This document shows, piece after piece, positions 47,026-58,259 of a stretch of 64,000 bases of DNA. How positions within the stretch are numbered: position 1 is the stretch's first letter; each line of letters opens with the position of its first letter. The notes below the pieces were generated by a model. It was not told the DNA's origin. It was given only the letters and a program-made list of their open reading frames with translations, and ran no database searches. A program made the position numbers and the translations under genes. The stretch comes from Punctularia strigosozonata HHB-11173 SS5 (Eukaryota > Basidiomycota > Agaricomycetes > Corticiales > Punctulariaceae), in NCBI RefSeq assembly GCF_000264995.1, contig NW_006767448.1:186001-250000 (forward strand), given 5' to 3'.

Positions 47026-48816
47026 TTAAAATAACCCTGCAAGATCTGCGAACGGATCTTTCCCTGTTTGATTCTGGTTTTGACTTGCATGAGGTGCCTG
47101 CGTCTGAGGCTGCTGCGGTTGAGGCTGGATCGCAGATTGCGGCCTCGAACCCCCGTTCGCGCTGCCGGCCAGTCCGCCACCCATTCCCGGGCCCATCCTA
47201 AATTGACCAGGAGAAACGCCCCAAGGTGGTGGTTGCTGCTGCGGTTGAGGGGTGCCCGGGAGGTTGATCGCGCCGAGGGGCGTGCCGGGGGTGGAGCCGA
47301 CAGGAGGGGGCGAGTTCATTTGTGCGAGCAGCGGTGAAGGCGAACTGTACGTGGGAGCGTTGGCTCCGGATCCGATGGCACTTAGGTTACTGAAGGCACC
47401 CATGGCGTGGACGGGTTGAGCGTACGTGGGGGGAGGGCTTTGACCGAGACTGATACCACCTCCGGGGCCGGTGCCGCCGCCGAAGAGGTCGGCGAGCTCC
47501 GCGACGCCTCCTGAACCTGACCCTGATTGGTTGGCGGAGGATGATGGAGCAGAATCGTCAAAGTCGATGAGGTTGTTGGAGGCGGCGGAGGAGAGCTCGG
47601 AGGGGATGGGGTTTGCGGCGAAGGCCAGATCACCGCGTTTGTAAGCGTCGTAGCGGGCAAGGACAGTGTTGATCTGGTCATTGATCTGAAGGAAGGTGTC
47701 TAGAGGAGATACAAGGGGGGTGAGTCTGGGAAAAGGAGACAGGGAGGGGGGGTGGGGGGGGGTGGATGCGTACCGAGGGATTCGGGGTCGTGCGTTTCGG
47801 CATTTGATATCCACTGCTGGATTTTGGGGCGAGCGTTGGAAAGGATTGAGGCGACTTGCTGTACGACGGTCCCGTACTTGGTTAAGATCCGAATTTGGGA
47901 TTATACAAGGGGAACTCACGTCGTACGCGTCCCCAGGGGCAAAGCGCTCGCCGCGCTCAGTATCGACATTATCGAGCAATTCACCGAGGAGAACGACCTT
48001 CGACTCGAGCTTGTTCAGCTCCGTAAGCGCTTGAGCGCGGTAATCGGGCTTTTTGTCCGGCTCGGCGCCGGCAAGGGACTTCATAAGCTCCTGCGCGGCA
48101 GCGAGGTCGCGTGGTGTGCCTCGTCGGATGAGCTCTTGAAGCTTGGCCTGCTGTGCCTCGCGGTCTTCCTCCTCGAGCTCTGCGGCGGACTTGAGCTCCT
48201 CGCCGACGACTGCCGCGGCCGAAACGGGGTTCGGGATGAGGCCGAGCTCGTGCCGCCGCGAAGCGGGCAGATCGCGGAAGCGGTAGCCCTTGAAGCTGAG
48301 CAGGCGGTGCATGTCGCGGATGTTGCCCAGGTCTTGTTTCCAGCGCGAGGTCTTGCAGATCGTCTCGGCCCACTCGTGGATGAGGGCGAGAATGGCGTCC
48401 ATGACGGGGCCGGGGAACGGCGGCGGGCGCTCGGGAAAGCGCCGGACGAGTTCGTTGAGGAATTCTTTGGTGGCGATCTGGAGGTGGAAGGGGTAGCCGC
48501 ATGCATGGGTGAGGGTGGCGAGGAGGGAGAGAGCGAGCGAGCCGACATGCGGGTTGCGGTGGTTGGCGAGGCGGGCGAGGAGGAGGGCAGCTTCGCGGGG
48601 ACTGAGCATAGACATTGTAAGTTTTGGAGGATTACGCAGGCAGTGTATAGTCACGTACGTGTTAGCTTTCTTCTGGTTGATGTACTCGGCGACCTCGAGC
48701 TGCTTGGCGGGGTCAGGCCGGAACTGCGACGGATCGCAGGCGGCGGTGATGAGGCTCTCGAGTTGCGACGTGTTCATCCACGAAGGGCCTGAGCCAAAAC
48801 CATTTGCGCTGAACAT
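47026..48816 (-). CDS. VHS-GAT domain trafficking adaptor
   Basis: Clathrin-linked sorting adaptor of the GGA/TOM1 group, acting at Golgi or endosomes on ubiquitinated or signal-bearing cargo; about 535 residues. The VHS domain begins LESLITAACDPSQFRPDPAK and includes EAALLLARLANHRNPHVGSL, PFHLQIATKEFLNELVRRFP and DMHRLLSFKGYRFRDLP. The GAT helical bundle follows: RAQALTELNKLESKVVLLGE, then by splicing QVASILSNARPKIQQWISNA, SL and DTFLQINDQINTVLARYDAY. The rest is a Pro/Gly/Gln-rich linker with an acidic LIDFDD box and a C-terminal KDPFADLAGLF. No gamma-adaptin-ear domain is seen, unlike yeast and animal GGAs. The start is the ATG of MFSANGFG at 48816; the longer open frame upstream is probably 5' leader. 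Confidence 0.88.
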   Translation of the reverse strand: MFSANGFGSGPSWMNTSQLESLITAACDPSQFRPDPAKQLEVAEYINQKKANTYVTIHCLRNPPKLTMSMLSPREAALLLARLANHRNPHVGSLALSLLATLTHACGYPFHLQIATKEFLNELVRRFPERPPPFPGPVMDAILALIHEWAETICKTSRWKQDLGNIRDMHRLLSFKGYRFRDLPASRRHELGLIPNPVSAAAVVGEELKSAAELEEEDREAQQAKLQELIRRGTPRDLAAAQELMKSLAGAEPDKKPDYRAQALTELNKLESKVVLLGELLDNVDTERGERFAPGDAYDVSSPCIIPNSDLNQVRDRRTASRLNPFQRSPQNPAVDIKCRNARPRIPRYASTPPHPPSLSPFPRLTPLVSPLDTFLQINDQINTVLARYDAYKRGDLAFAANPIPSELSSAASNNLIDFDDSAPSSSANQSGSGSGGVAELADLFGGGTGPGGGISLGQSPPPTYAQPVHAMGAFSNLSAIGSGANAPTYSSPSPLLAQMNSPPPVGSTPGTPLGAINLPGTPQPQQQPPPWGVSPGQFRMGPGMGGGLAGSANGGSRPQSAIQPQPQQPQTQAPHASQNQNQTGKDPFADLAGLF

Positions 48817-49159
48817 GTTGCGCGAACAAACACAGAGTCCAACGTCGAAGTAAAGCGTAGGTGTTGAGTAGAGAAACAAGCGCGCTAGGAGCCCAACAAG
48901 ACACGTAGATATATGCCAATCCGCAGTCAACCAGAGTATTCGGACCAGATGTCGGGCGCAGTCACAGAGATCGATATGAATAACGTCGACCGACTATCAA
49001 GAGGAACTGTTCGCCGTCGTCGACATCGAGCGCGGCGGCGATGATGGCGGTGGATGCACAGGTCAGGCAGTCACAGCCGATCAAGTGGAAATACAAGAAC
49101 TTCAATAATCGTCCACACCTCCCTTCTCCTTGCCTCCCGCTACGACTACGGTCTCTTCG
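48817..49159. promoter_or_regulatory. Bidirectional promoter region
   Basis: 343 bases separate the start codons of the VHS-GAT gene (-) and the RING-H2 gene (+), which point away from each other. Both promoters must lie here. I see no clear TATA box. Confidence 0.6.
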
Positions 49160-52100
49160 ATGGCCTCAGGAGGTTCATCGGGCCCTCCAAGGCATCCCAG
49201 TCACTATGCGATTGACATTGACGGCGACAATAACCCGTTTGGCGACGCCCACGCCTCCAATAAGCGTTCCTATCGCGAATACGACGGCGACTCTGAGCAT
49301 GGTCGCCTCCTTGACGTCGCCGACCCCCTAGCTCACGGAGAATCATCCGGCTCGTCGAGCAGCAGCGGAGGCGGGAATGAGCGCAACAAGCGCCCGCGCA
49401 GCGAGCGGGGCGAGCACGACGATGCCGTCGACATCGACGCACCGGGCCCGTCCTCGTCGTCCTCGGGTGCGCTCACCCTCACTCGACCCTCAAGCGCGAA
49501 CGCACCACCCGACGAGCTCGAAACTCTGACTTATCCCGATACGCCGCAAGCCGCAAACCTGCCGTCGCCCCTTGCGCCGGTGCTCCCGCCTCACTCGCCG
49601 CGCTTCATGCCGTTCACGATGCGTCCGCCAACGCCCGACATGGCGCTCCTCGCTCGCGCGCGGCTCGATGACTCTCATCCGCCTCCCTTTGAGGCTTTGG
49701 TGGACAACAGAGAGGAGGAAAGGAACAGGCCGCTCCCCGAGCCGCTGCGTCGCTCGATGGAGCGCATGGCCGCATTCGATAGCGAGCTCGCCGCACTCCG
49801 ACGCTCGCCTGCCACCTCAACACACTCAAGCACGCACAACGCGCACGTACATCGATCAGCGGCCCCCACGCCCCCGCCGACGTTGCCCCCGCTCGCGTTC
49901 GAAGATGTGTCAGCGCCAGTTGGGCCGTCATCGCCCGACTCCACGTTCGGTGCCGCTCCCAGCCCCAGTAATCTCACTTCGTGGAACGCCTCTGCCTCCT
50001 CCTCTGCCGCAGGCTCTTCCGCCAGACATGCGTCAAGGACTGGTGTCGCGGGCGCCGCAGACGCTCGGGCGGTGGACGCTCGCAGGCGCGAGATGGAACT
50101 GAGATTTGCCAACGAGTTACCAAGTGCGTTTCCTATCAACTCATCTCCGCTTCTTGATCGCGGGATCACCGTGTGCGATCCATTGTGCCGTTCCGCACCT
50201 TATACCTACTATCGTTACTGACATATAACAATCGCCCTGCCAGGCGCTAACCGCGTACAAATGCAGATCCGCGAGGATCGCGACCGCGAGCTGCGCAACT
50301 TTCTGGAGGGCCTGCGTACGTCACATACCTCCCGAGCACATTCGCACTCGCTGACATCGTACCCTCGGTCGCAGCATCATCTCCAGCCCCACGCCCGCCC
50401 AGTGCACACTTGCACGTACGTATACCCGCTCCTCAAGCCTCGTCTTCTTCTTCGACGCTCGCGAACGCACTCGGGACCGCACCCTCCGCGCCAGTCGCCA
50501 CCGACGGCCGTTCTGGTACTCCGTCTGTGCCGCCGTCAATACCTGCGCCCACCTCGACGTCGACGTCTGCAGCACGCCCCGCCTCGTCGCCTGTGACAAG
50601 CACCTCGCCTTATGTCGACCGCGTCCGCGCCGCACGTGAACGTATCGCAAGCGCATTAGCGCTTCTCCGTCGACCGCCCTCGCCGCCTGCGCCTGGAGAT
50701 TACGTCGGCGGCCAGGCAGGCACCGACCGTCAGAGAGACTCGGATCGACGGGCCCAGTTGTGGAGGTCGGGGCAAGAGTTCATGAGCCACGTTGATCGCG
50801 AGGTCGCTGCGGTGACTGCCGCCGCTGGAGGCGGACAGCGCCAGGATCGTGATAGGGAGCAGGCGAGGTACAGAGAGCAAGACCGGAATCTGGAGATTCT
50901 TGGTAATCGGATCATGGAGGCACTTGCGCAAGTGCGGCGGTCAGTGCTTTCCAGTCTCCTCTCTCTCATCCACGCACGTTACCATATCTGACTTCATCGA
51001 TGTTCGTATGTTTTAACAGACACCGCCCGGACCCCGCTCCTACGCCCCGCGTTGAGCGCGTGATTGGCGACTTCGAGCGCACGCTCAACCGGCTGGGCGG
51101 CGAGATCGAACGGCTGAACCGTGAACTCAACGCCCCTACCCCACGCGAGGTGGCATTGGATCCGTGGGACGAGTTAATCCGCGACCTGGAGCTCGATGTG
51201 GAGCACGATGACGATCGGGCGACGAGGGAGCGCGAGCGCGAGGATCGGGATAGGCGCGTGGTCGAAGGCGTTGGCCCGGGTGCGACGGGCGGCGGCTGGT
51301 CCAGAAGATATATGGAAAGGCTGCAGAACGACCCGCGGCTTGAAGCTTGTGCGTTCTCTCTCTCGCCTCCGGATTTTTGTGAATCTAATGTTTCTTTCGC
51401 GTGTAGTCCGTGCCCAGTCGCCCGCCGCACCGACCACACGTGATGCAGGCGCCGGCGCCGGCGCCTTGAGTTCTTCTCGGACGGGCCTCGACAGGACCGA
51501 GGATCTCGGTCTGCGCATGTACCAACAGCGCGTGCCCGCGGCCGCCCCGCCTCCGCCCCGCTTCCTCGTGCCGTCATCGGACTCAAGCAACGCTGACACC
51601 GCTCGCACCTCGCCAGTGCAGCCGTTTGTACGCGAGCCTAGCCCCCACATGCACCTTTACCGCCATCCGCGATCGCAGGGTCGATCCATGCCTCGTCCGA
51701 CGGGGCACTCGCTGATGAGCGAGAATGCGACCGAGATGAGGCGCCGCGCCGCGAGGCAGCATATTATCGGGCGCGAGCGGGAGGAGGCCGAGCGAGAACG
51801 GATGGAGCGCGAACGCGAGCGCGAGCGGGACGAGGCGGTGCTGATGGACGTCGATGTGGACTCCAATGCCGATGTTGACACGAACCGGGAATGGGAGTCG
51901 GTCGCGGACCGTAGGATGGATCGGACCGTGCCGCGCGTGCTTGGGCTCCTCGTCCGCCCTCGTCCTGCCCCTGATCGTCCGGATCGGCAGACCCTGCGCG
52001 AGCGGCTGGTGCTTCCGCACCTGAACGCAAATTCGGAGGGCACCTCCTCCGCAGCGAACTTCATGCACTCTGCTCGCGGTTGGCCGCCTAGCCGCGCCGA

Positions 52101-54173
52101 GGGTTCGCAAGCGACGTCTGCGCCCACGCAGGATGCACCCGCTGGCAATAGCCGCGCGCAAGGCGTGGCGAGGATGCCGGCCTCCTCGAGCGAGGCCGCC
52201 GCGTTGTTCGCATCCTCGTCCGCCACGTCGTCACCGGCGCCCCCGCCTTACACTGCTCGTCTCTCGCAGACGGGCGGCTCAACCTCGAACGACGCGCCGA
52301 CGCTCCCGTCTCTCGCGGATACGCTCACCGGTGACGGTGCCGGAATGTTCGGCGACGGACTGTGGCCGGACAACTGGATGTCTGAAGACGCGCGTCTACG
52401 GTCGCGCGCGGACCTCCGCGACTCGTTAGAGCCCTTCTCGACGTTGTTCCCGTCACCTTCACCGTCGCCTCCGCCTACACGTGCGCCACTCCCACCTCAG
52501 CCGGCGAGCCATACCTCGGGTGACCGTGTAGCAGCCACGCCCGAGGTGCCCAGGCCGCAGGTATCGCACACACGCGCAAATATCAATCCAGAAGCGTATC
52601 ATGATGGACCGTTCCGGATGACGCTTGGACACCTGCTCGAGCTGGATCGGGGAGTGGAGAGGAGGAACCAGGCGGACGTGGAGCGGGCGCTGAGCGTGCG
52701 AGGGGAAGGAGTTTCGATGCAGGGCAGGGGCCCGTCGCCGCTCATCGAAGTCACCGCAAGCGGCGCGGACAGAAACGCGGGCCGGTAAGTGAAGGCGTTG
52801 CTCAATGGATCATGATTGTTCATCCTTTATTCTCCAGCGCGCCCAGTACTGATGCATCGTCTATGACTTCCCGTGTACACGAGCATCGTCGACGCGCTGT
52901 TCCGCTGGCCAGCGTCGACAGTCGCCCCTTGGCACGGGCTGATTCTGGACGTGACCGTGGCCAACTGCATGACATGCTCAGTCGGTCGACGCGGATGGAC
53001 GGATCGCGGCTCCCCAACGAGATCGATATCACCACGACGGGGAACGCCGTGGACTTTGCGCACGCCATGGACGTGCTCCGGACAGACGGGCTGACCACCG
53101 AGCGCGAGCAGCAGCTCATGCAGCAGTTCCAGCGCACGCGCGAACGTCAGGAGCGCGCGCGGCAGATCATGCGCTGGGGCGATTTCGACGGCAGCAACGC
53201 CCCGTTTGGGCACCGCTCGACCACCGTCAATACCCGCCGGAACCGCGAGCAGCTGACGATAAACACCAACGCCGGGTCAGATGCGGAGCGCGCGCGCGAG
53301 CCCCGGACGATCGGGGCGATGCTGCGCGGGCTGTCGTCGCCTACGCGCGCGTTGGCGGGACGGGATGAGGATCGTGCCCGCGCAGCAGCGACGGATCTGG
53401 CGGCGATGAGGGCTGAGCGGCAGGAGCGTCTTCGGGCGACGAGGCAGCGACTCGCGCAGCACCAGCACCAGCAGTTCTTGCAGGACATGGCGCCGACGAA
53501 CATGGGGTGGCCCCCGCCACGCCGCCGCGGCGGTCGCTTTGGCGAGATGATGGTATGTGGATTGTCACCGTGCTGTGAAATCGATGAAGGCTGACTCGCT
53601 TTTGCGCGGTCAGGGCGACCATGAGCATCAGTTCCATGGCTTTATGACGCTCGCGGCGGCAATGCAGGAGCGTGCGCCGCCTAGAGGCGTGCCTGACCAG
53701 ACGATTGCTTCTCTGCCTACTGCTACGTTCCAAGAGTGGGCTACGCCGGACAGCGACCAGATGTGCCCGATCTGTTTCGAAGATGTACGTCGCTCGTTTC
53801 CGTTGGATCGCTGCCATTTTACTCATTTACGGCATACGCAGTACAATGCTCCAGACCCCGTCCTGAAGCTGCCGGACTGTAACCACTGGATCCACAAGCC
53901 GTGCTTGGAGGTGAGCCTCTTCATCGCGAAGCTGCCAGCGAGAACAGATCTCACACACATTTGTAGAAATGGCTGAAGACGGCGAATACGTGCCCGATCT
54001 GTCGCAAGCGCGTAACGTCGCGTCGGCCAGAGGGAATTGCAACGGGGCCGAGTCGCGGACGACGAGGCGATGACTCTGACCGAGATGGTGGTGGCGGGCC
54101 TCCACCCCCGCCCCCACCTGCGAACGATGAAGATATTGTGATGCATTTCGTACCCGGGCTGTGGAGGGATTAA
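49160..54173 (+). CDS. Large RING-H2 finger protein, probable E3 ubiquitin ligase
   Basis: Large protein of about 1,480 residues (my estimate) in about nine exons, with one recognisable domain at its C-terminus. There, DQMCPICFED is spliced to YNAPDPVLKLPDCNHWIHKP, then CLE to KWLKTANTCPICRKRVTS: a RING-H2 finger (C-x2-C, C-x-H, H-x2-C, C-x2-C) that recruits E2 ubiquitin-conjugating enzymes. Everything before it is low-complexity, rich in Ser, Pro, Arg and Asp, with charged helical runs such as EREREEAERERMERERERER-like segments near 51770-51835, probably coiled coil or disordered. A Pro run (GPPPPPPPA) and EDIVMHFVPGLW close the protein. The start at 49160 is the first ATG of the frame. The substrate and site of action are unknown. 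Confidence 0.82.
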
Positions 54174-54465
54174 GTTGCTGATGCGGAGTGGAATCCTCGA
54201 TCTAAGCCGATAGAATCTTGTGTTTGGTCAGCGTATTTATTCCGATCCAGCTGTATTGTAGTATGTGTAAATATTGGATTGCCCTGCTCGGTGCCCAAGG
54301 CATGCAAGTGTCTTGGCCCGGAAATAACGAACGATAATCGGCTGACGGCGACGACTGCCCATGCTCTCTCAGACCGGGGCGCACAGCCCTGGCGGGCTAG
54401 CCAGGACCTACGCCGTTCGCCGTCTATCGACAACTTGCATCCGTGCGGCCCCTTTATGGCGTTGG

Positions 54466-54472
54466 TATAAAA
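54466..54472 (+). promoter_or_regulatory. TATA box of secreted-protein copy B
   Basis: TATAAAA lying 55-61 bases before the ATG, at the same place as in copy A. Confidence 0.7.
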
Positions 54473-54526
54473 GGCGGCTTGTCGTTCGTATTGAACATCA
54501 CCAACCACAACAACATACTCAGTTCG

Positions 54527-55352
54527 ATGAAGACGACCTTTACGACCTTTACCTTACTACCAACGATAACGCTTTGGGCTGCGACAGCTCTAGCTCACGA
54601 CACACGATATGCTTCTTGGAGCGAGGCCGTTGACGCCGTGCGGACCATGCCGCAGGAATGGACAAATGTCACTAGGTGCGTTCACCCTGCCGCCCCCTTT
54701 TGTCATGGTGTACCTGACGCACTCCTCGTCTCAACAGTCGTGTAACCAGAAGCACCGATTGGACGTTTGACATCGGATGTACCGGTGCAGGCGCCATTCA
54801 GTCTCCAGAATACACCGACATCTACGACGCCGTTCAGAAGTGGTTCTCCGGCTCGAACACCGGGCAGTTCTGCACCAACGGCGAGGAGTACAACGTGCTT
54901 TGTAACTCCGCCGACGCCGTTTCGCAGACCGGCTGTGCCTACGTCGGCCAGTACGATGTCTGGAACGACGGCATCATGGACTGCTATGCTTACGCGCTCC
55001 TCGAGAAGGCCGTGATCAAGACCTGCGCGGATAGCGGGTACGGCGATTGTGGCTGTGGTGTTTACTACGACTATGGGAGCGGCAAGTGTCTCGTAGCGAC
55101 ATACACCTACCATACCGGAGGTACGTTGTCATTGATGCTCACGAGGAGTTACCATTGACGTGGTTCTGCATAGGACCGGCTGTTTACAATTCGGACTACA
55201 GTGGCCCAGCTGAAGAGATCCCGGTGACGATGGACGTCATCCATCGCCGCGACTCAACGGGACCGAGCTATACAGACATTGCTGTCTGTGGGCACAACGG
55301 TAACGACGACGTGTCGCAGTGGTGCGAGGGTTCGACCACGCACGTCTGCTAG
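54527..55352 (+). CDS. Cysteine-rich small secreted protein, copy B
   Basis: Second copy of the 236-residue secreted protein. Exons 54527-54675, 54738-55120 and 55174-55352 (711 bases with stop) join in frame; introns are 62 and 53 bases. Signal peptide, twelve cysteines and C-terminal THVC are as in copy A. Recognisable stretches are HDTRYASWSEAVDAVRTMPQ, TGAGAIQSPEYTDIYDAVQK, GCAYVGQYDVWNDGIMDCYA and PVTMDVIHRRDSTGPSYTDI. Changes from copy A are almost all synonymous, which argues that both copies make a working protein. No domain is known to me; the family looks like a fungal small secreted protein. Confidence 0.88.
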
Positions 55353-55455
55353 TGGCGTGCAACCGTACAGGGTTTTAGGTGACGACCTTTCATATTGAAC
55401 AACCACGTAGTCATGGACACCATGGACTTGCAAGCAGTTTGGGACTTTAGCGACT

Positions 55456-55519
55456 TGTAACATCAAAGGAATGAGTTATCTTAGTACAACCTGTAACATC
55501 ACCAGAATGAGTTACCTTA
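55456..55519 (+). repeat. Imperfect 28-bp tandem repeat in the 3' region of copy B
   Basis: A unit beginning TGTAACATCA and ending in GAATGAGTTA followed by CTTA occurs at 55456-55483 and again, with a few changes, at 55492-55519 (36-base period). Copy A has one unit only, so the second arose in copy B after the duplication or was lost from A. Confidence 0.8.
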
Positions 55520-55584
55520 AACGCTATATAGTACTTATATCGTAGTTGTCCAACAGTTTCAGTATCCCTAATAACATGGATGCG

Positions 55585-55987
55585 ATTGTGCCAGGCGAGA
55601 AACGCTCTTGTCCAACTCGTCGCCAATTACCAGTCGCACGGTCCGTCATCAAACTGTCGCCGCAGAACATGCGGAGTCCACCGCGAAGAAGCAACCTATT
55701 GCCAACCGTGTGGTGTAGTGCCCACAAATAAGTTCACCCTGACTAGGCTCGAGAGTGGATTCGCTCCCTTTTCCCGAGTCACCCCGCCGATTCGGAGACA
55801 TAGTACATTCCGTTCCTGAAACTCCACAACATCAATGCATATTTTTACATGGGATTTTATTACGCCTTTTCTAAGTACCCCACAACGAAAGGGTGAAGAA
55901 TCCTCCCAACATTGATCATCTAGCTCAATTTGTGATGAATGCTGCTACCTTGAAGGACCGAGAGATGCTGACGGCTAATACGGCCAG
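55585..55987. other. Intergenic gap
   Basis: Lies between copy B and the 3' end of the P450 gene. No gene or element is seen. Confidence 0.5.
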
Positions 55988-58259
55988 TTAATCCGTATCG
56001 TTGATCCCTTCCCGGATGAGCTTTTTCGCGCTCTCTGAGCGCGGTACCACATCACACTCGAATGGTTCCGGATATCTGTGCACGCGTGTCAATGTTTCGT
56101 TTGCTGGCGCGATAGGTATGCTACGCTTACGAGATTACACCGGTTGTCATACTTGCTTTCAGCTTCTTCGGGTGACCTGCCTCGTCGACTGGAGCTTTGA
56201 TATCAAACACAGCCAATACAGTCGCCACTGTAATGAATAGCGCCTGTCCGCTGAACCACCGTCCTGGGCAGATCCTCTGCGCTGACATGAGCGGTATCCA
56301 AAGAATAAACCTTGTCACGTACTCGACCGAAGCCAAAGGCGGCGACGTTGGGGTCCTGAATCGTGGGGTCCAGTTTCCCATCCTTCAGAAAGCGCTCCGG
56401 TTTGAATTCGTGAGGTTCTGGATACACTTCCGGATCGTGGAGGATGGCCCTGACGAAACATCAGAATAATCTGTCGCATGCCATGCACATCCTGTCATGT
56501 ACCATGCATTCCCGAAGAACATGGTGCCTTTGGGCAAGAAATACCCCTCGTATACGTCGTCCGCGATGGAGCTATGAACAGCGGCTATGATGACTATCAA
56601 CGCGGCGGTTCATCCAGAAGACCGAATGGTAGTTCGTACCGAGCGGGCTTGGTGTTTGCCAACGCATGACTTCCTTGCATATCGCGGTGATGTATGGAAG
56701 ACGCTCTTGATCATTAAATGCTAGAGTGATGCTTGTCCAAGCGGTTTTTATGAGGAGGATGAACTGATAAACCTACCAGGAAGCCTCTGCCCATCAAGCA
56801 CACTGTCAAGTTCCTTCCACGCGATGCGGACTATTTCTGGATGCATGGCCATTGCCAGGAAGAATGTGCTCAATGCAGAGACGGTCTTGTGGAAACATGA
56901 GCTCGATTGCGATTCTATCATGCAGCACTCACAGTGTCTGCTCCTCCTGTTTCCGGTCGAGGCGATTCAGCCCTACGCTTCGTTCTGAAGACTTGATCAT
57001 CTTACCCGAATATGCTGCTGCCAAAACATTCTTGATTGTGGTCTCTTGCGTCTGGATATCTACCTCCGGCTGGTCCGCAACTTTGTCCAATAACGACAGA
57101 GCAACACAAGGCCTCGAGCTTCCATTTCTCTGTATACGCACAAGAATGACGAGCGTTTTCGAGAGGAAGAAGAGGTATGATATACGCACTGTTGCTTCTT
57201 TGACGTGTTGAAATGGCCAGTTGACGAATTCATCGACGACCTTCTTCCACGCGGCCGCCTGGCGCTTGAAATGTGCCCCAGGGAACCACGAAGGCACATA
57301 TTTTACTAGAAAGATGATTATGAGAAATACCCATACGCGGACCATTGACTTCGAAGAAGATATGCACGCCATGGGAAGGTATTGACCAGGTAAGCTGTTG
57401 GTTGAGCACTTTCGTTGAATCTTCGAGGCCCACAATCAGATGGAGCTTCGAAGAGCTGATGTAGAAACCCACGCCTCGAATGCTACCTCAGCCTTCCGGA
57501 TGTACTTGTCATCACGCTCAGTAACTTGAATGCCATAGAGAGCATCCATTATAGTGACACCAAGCATCCTGTGAGGATAGTTAATTGGGCTATCATGTGC
57601 GATCAATGTTCACGTACAGCCTGCAGTGTCCTTGCCACTGATCAGGATGCTCGAGTAGGTGATTTGCTAGCGCACGCGCATGTTGTAGCTGTTTAGGGCG
57701 ATATTGCGCCACTTGGTTGACATTCATAAACTGATGGAAGAGCCTTCGTTCCGTCCTCCAGCGGGTGCCATACTTCTGAAATCCAAATTGGAAGTCCCAT
57801 CCTGACCTACGATGCACCGTGCCAGTTAAATTGGTGATTCTCAAACCTTTGACATAGATGATCATGATATCACATACAGGTCGTTGAGCATCGGGACTTC
57901 GGGTCGGTCGGAATAGTTGGAAGATCGTCTTTCCAGAAGGTCCATAGTGGCTTTGAGCGATCCAAGGATGACATATCGTTTTCCGAACGCCTCGAAGGAG
58001 AGAATATCGCCTGCGCGTAAACGATAAGTGATGCTCTTAGCTTATCGACGAAGATCTCACCGTATATATCGCTCCATGATTTGTAGGTTAGCCACGGGCG
58101 TTCTGTGGGTATCTGAAACGCATGACGAATCCAGGGAATGCTGGCCGAAGGACTGGGTGGTAAAGGCAAACCAGAATACTTCGAAGAGTGACGGCGATGT
58201 ACCAACAAGGAGGCAGTTACGATAGCCAACAAAACCGCGAATAGTGTGACGAGTTCCAT
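55988..58259 (-). CDS. Cytochrome P450 monooxygenase
   Basis: Membrane-anchored class II P450, about 510-520 residues, resembling the basidiomycete O-methylsterigmatocystin-oxidoreductase-like group. It begins MELVTLFAVLLAIVTASLLV (anchor) then YSGLPLPPSPSASIPWI (proline hinge). Marks in order: GFQKYGTRWRTERRLFHQF (helix C, with the WRTER heme contact), I-helix AAAYSGGADTTVSALSTFFL assembled across a 14-base exon, K-helix ExxR in AICKEVMRW, PERF in HEFKPERFLKDGKL, and the heme loop FGFGRRICPGRWFS with its cysteine. The last exons end LKATNETLTRVHRYPEPFEC and then GINDTD. Every intron I checked closes in frame, so the gene looks intact. P450s of this group oxidise aromatic or terpenoid compounds; the substrate here is unknown. 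Confidence 0.9.

Larger units (their letters stand above)
54318..55584 (+). repeat. Inverted dispersed duplication, copy B
   Basis: Counterpart of 4053-5284 in the opposite orientation. The match begins near CCGGAAATAACG about 210 bases before the ATG and ends near AATAACATGGATGC about 230 bases after the stop; sequence outside does not match. Copy B begins 145 bases after the RING-H2 stop, so that gene's 3' region abuts it. Confidence 0.9.

Noticed and set aside
47752-48792. 346-residue plus-strand open frame.
   Set aside because: It is the antisense of the VHS and GAT exons of the minus-strand gene, kept open by GC-rich codons.
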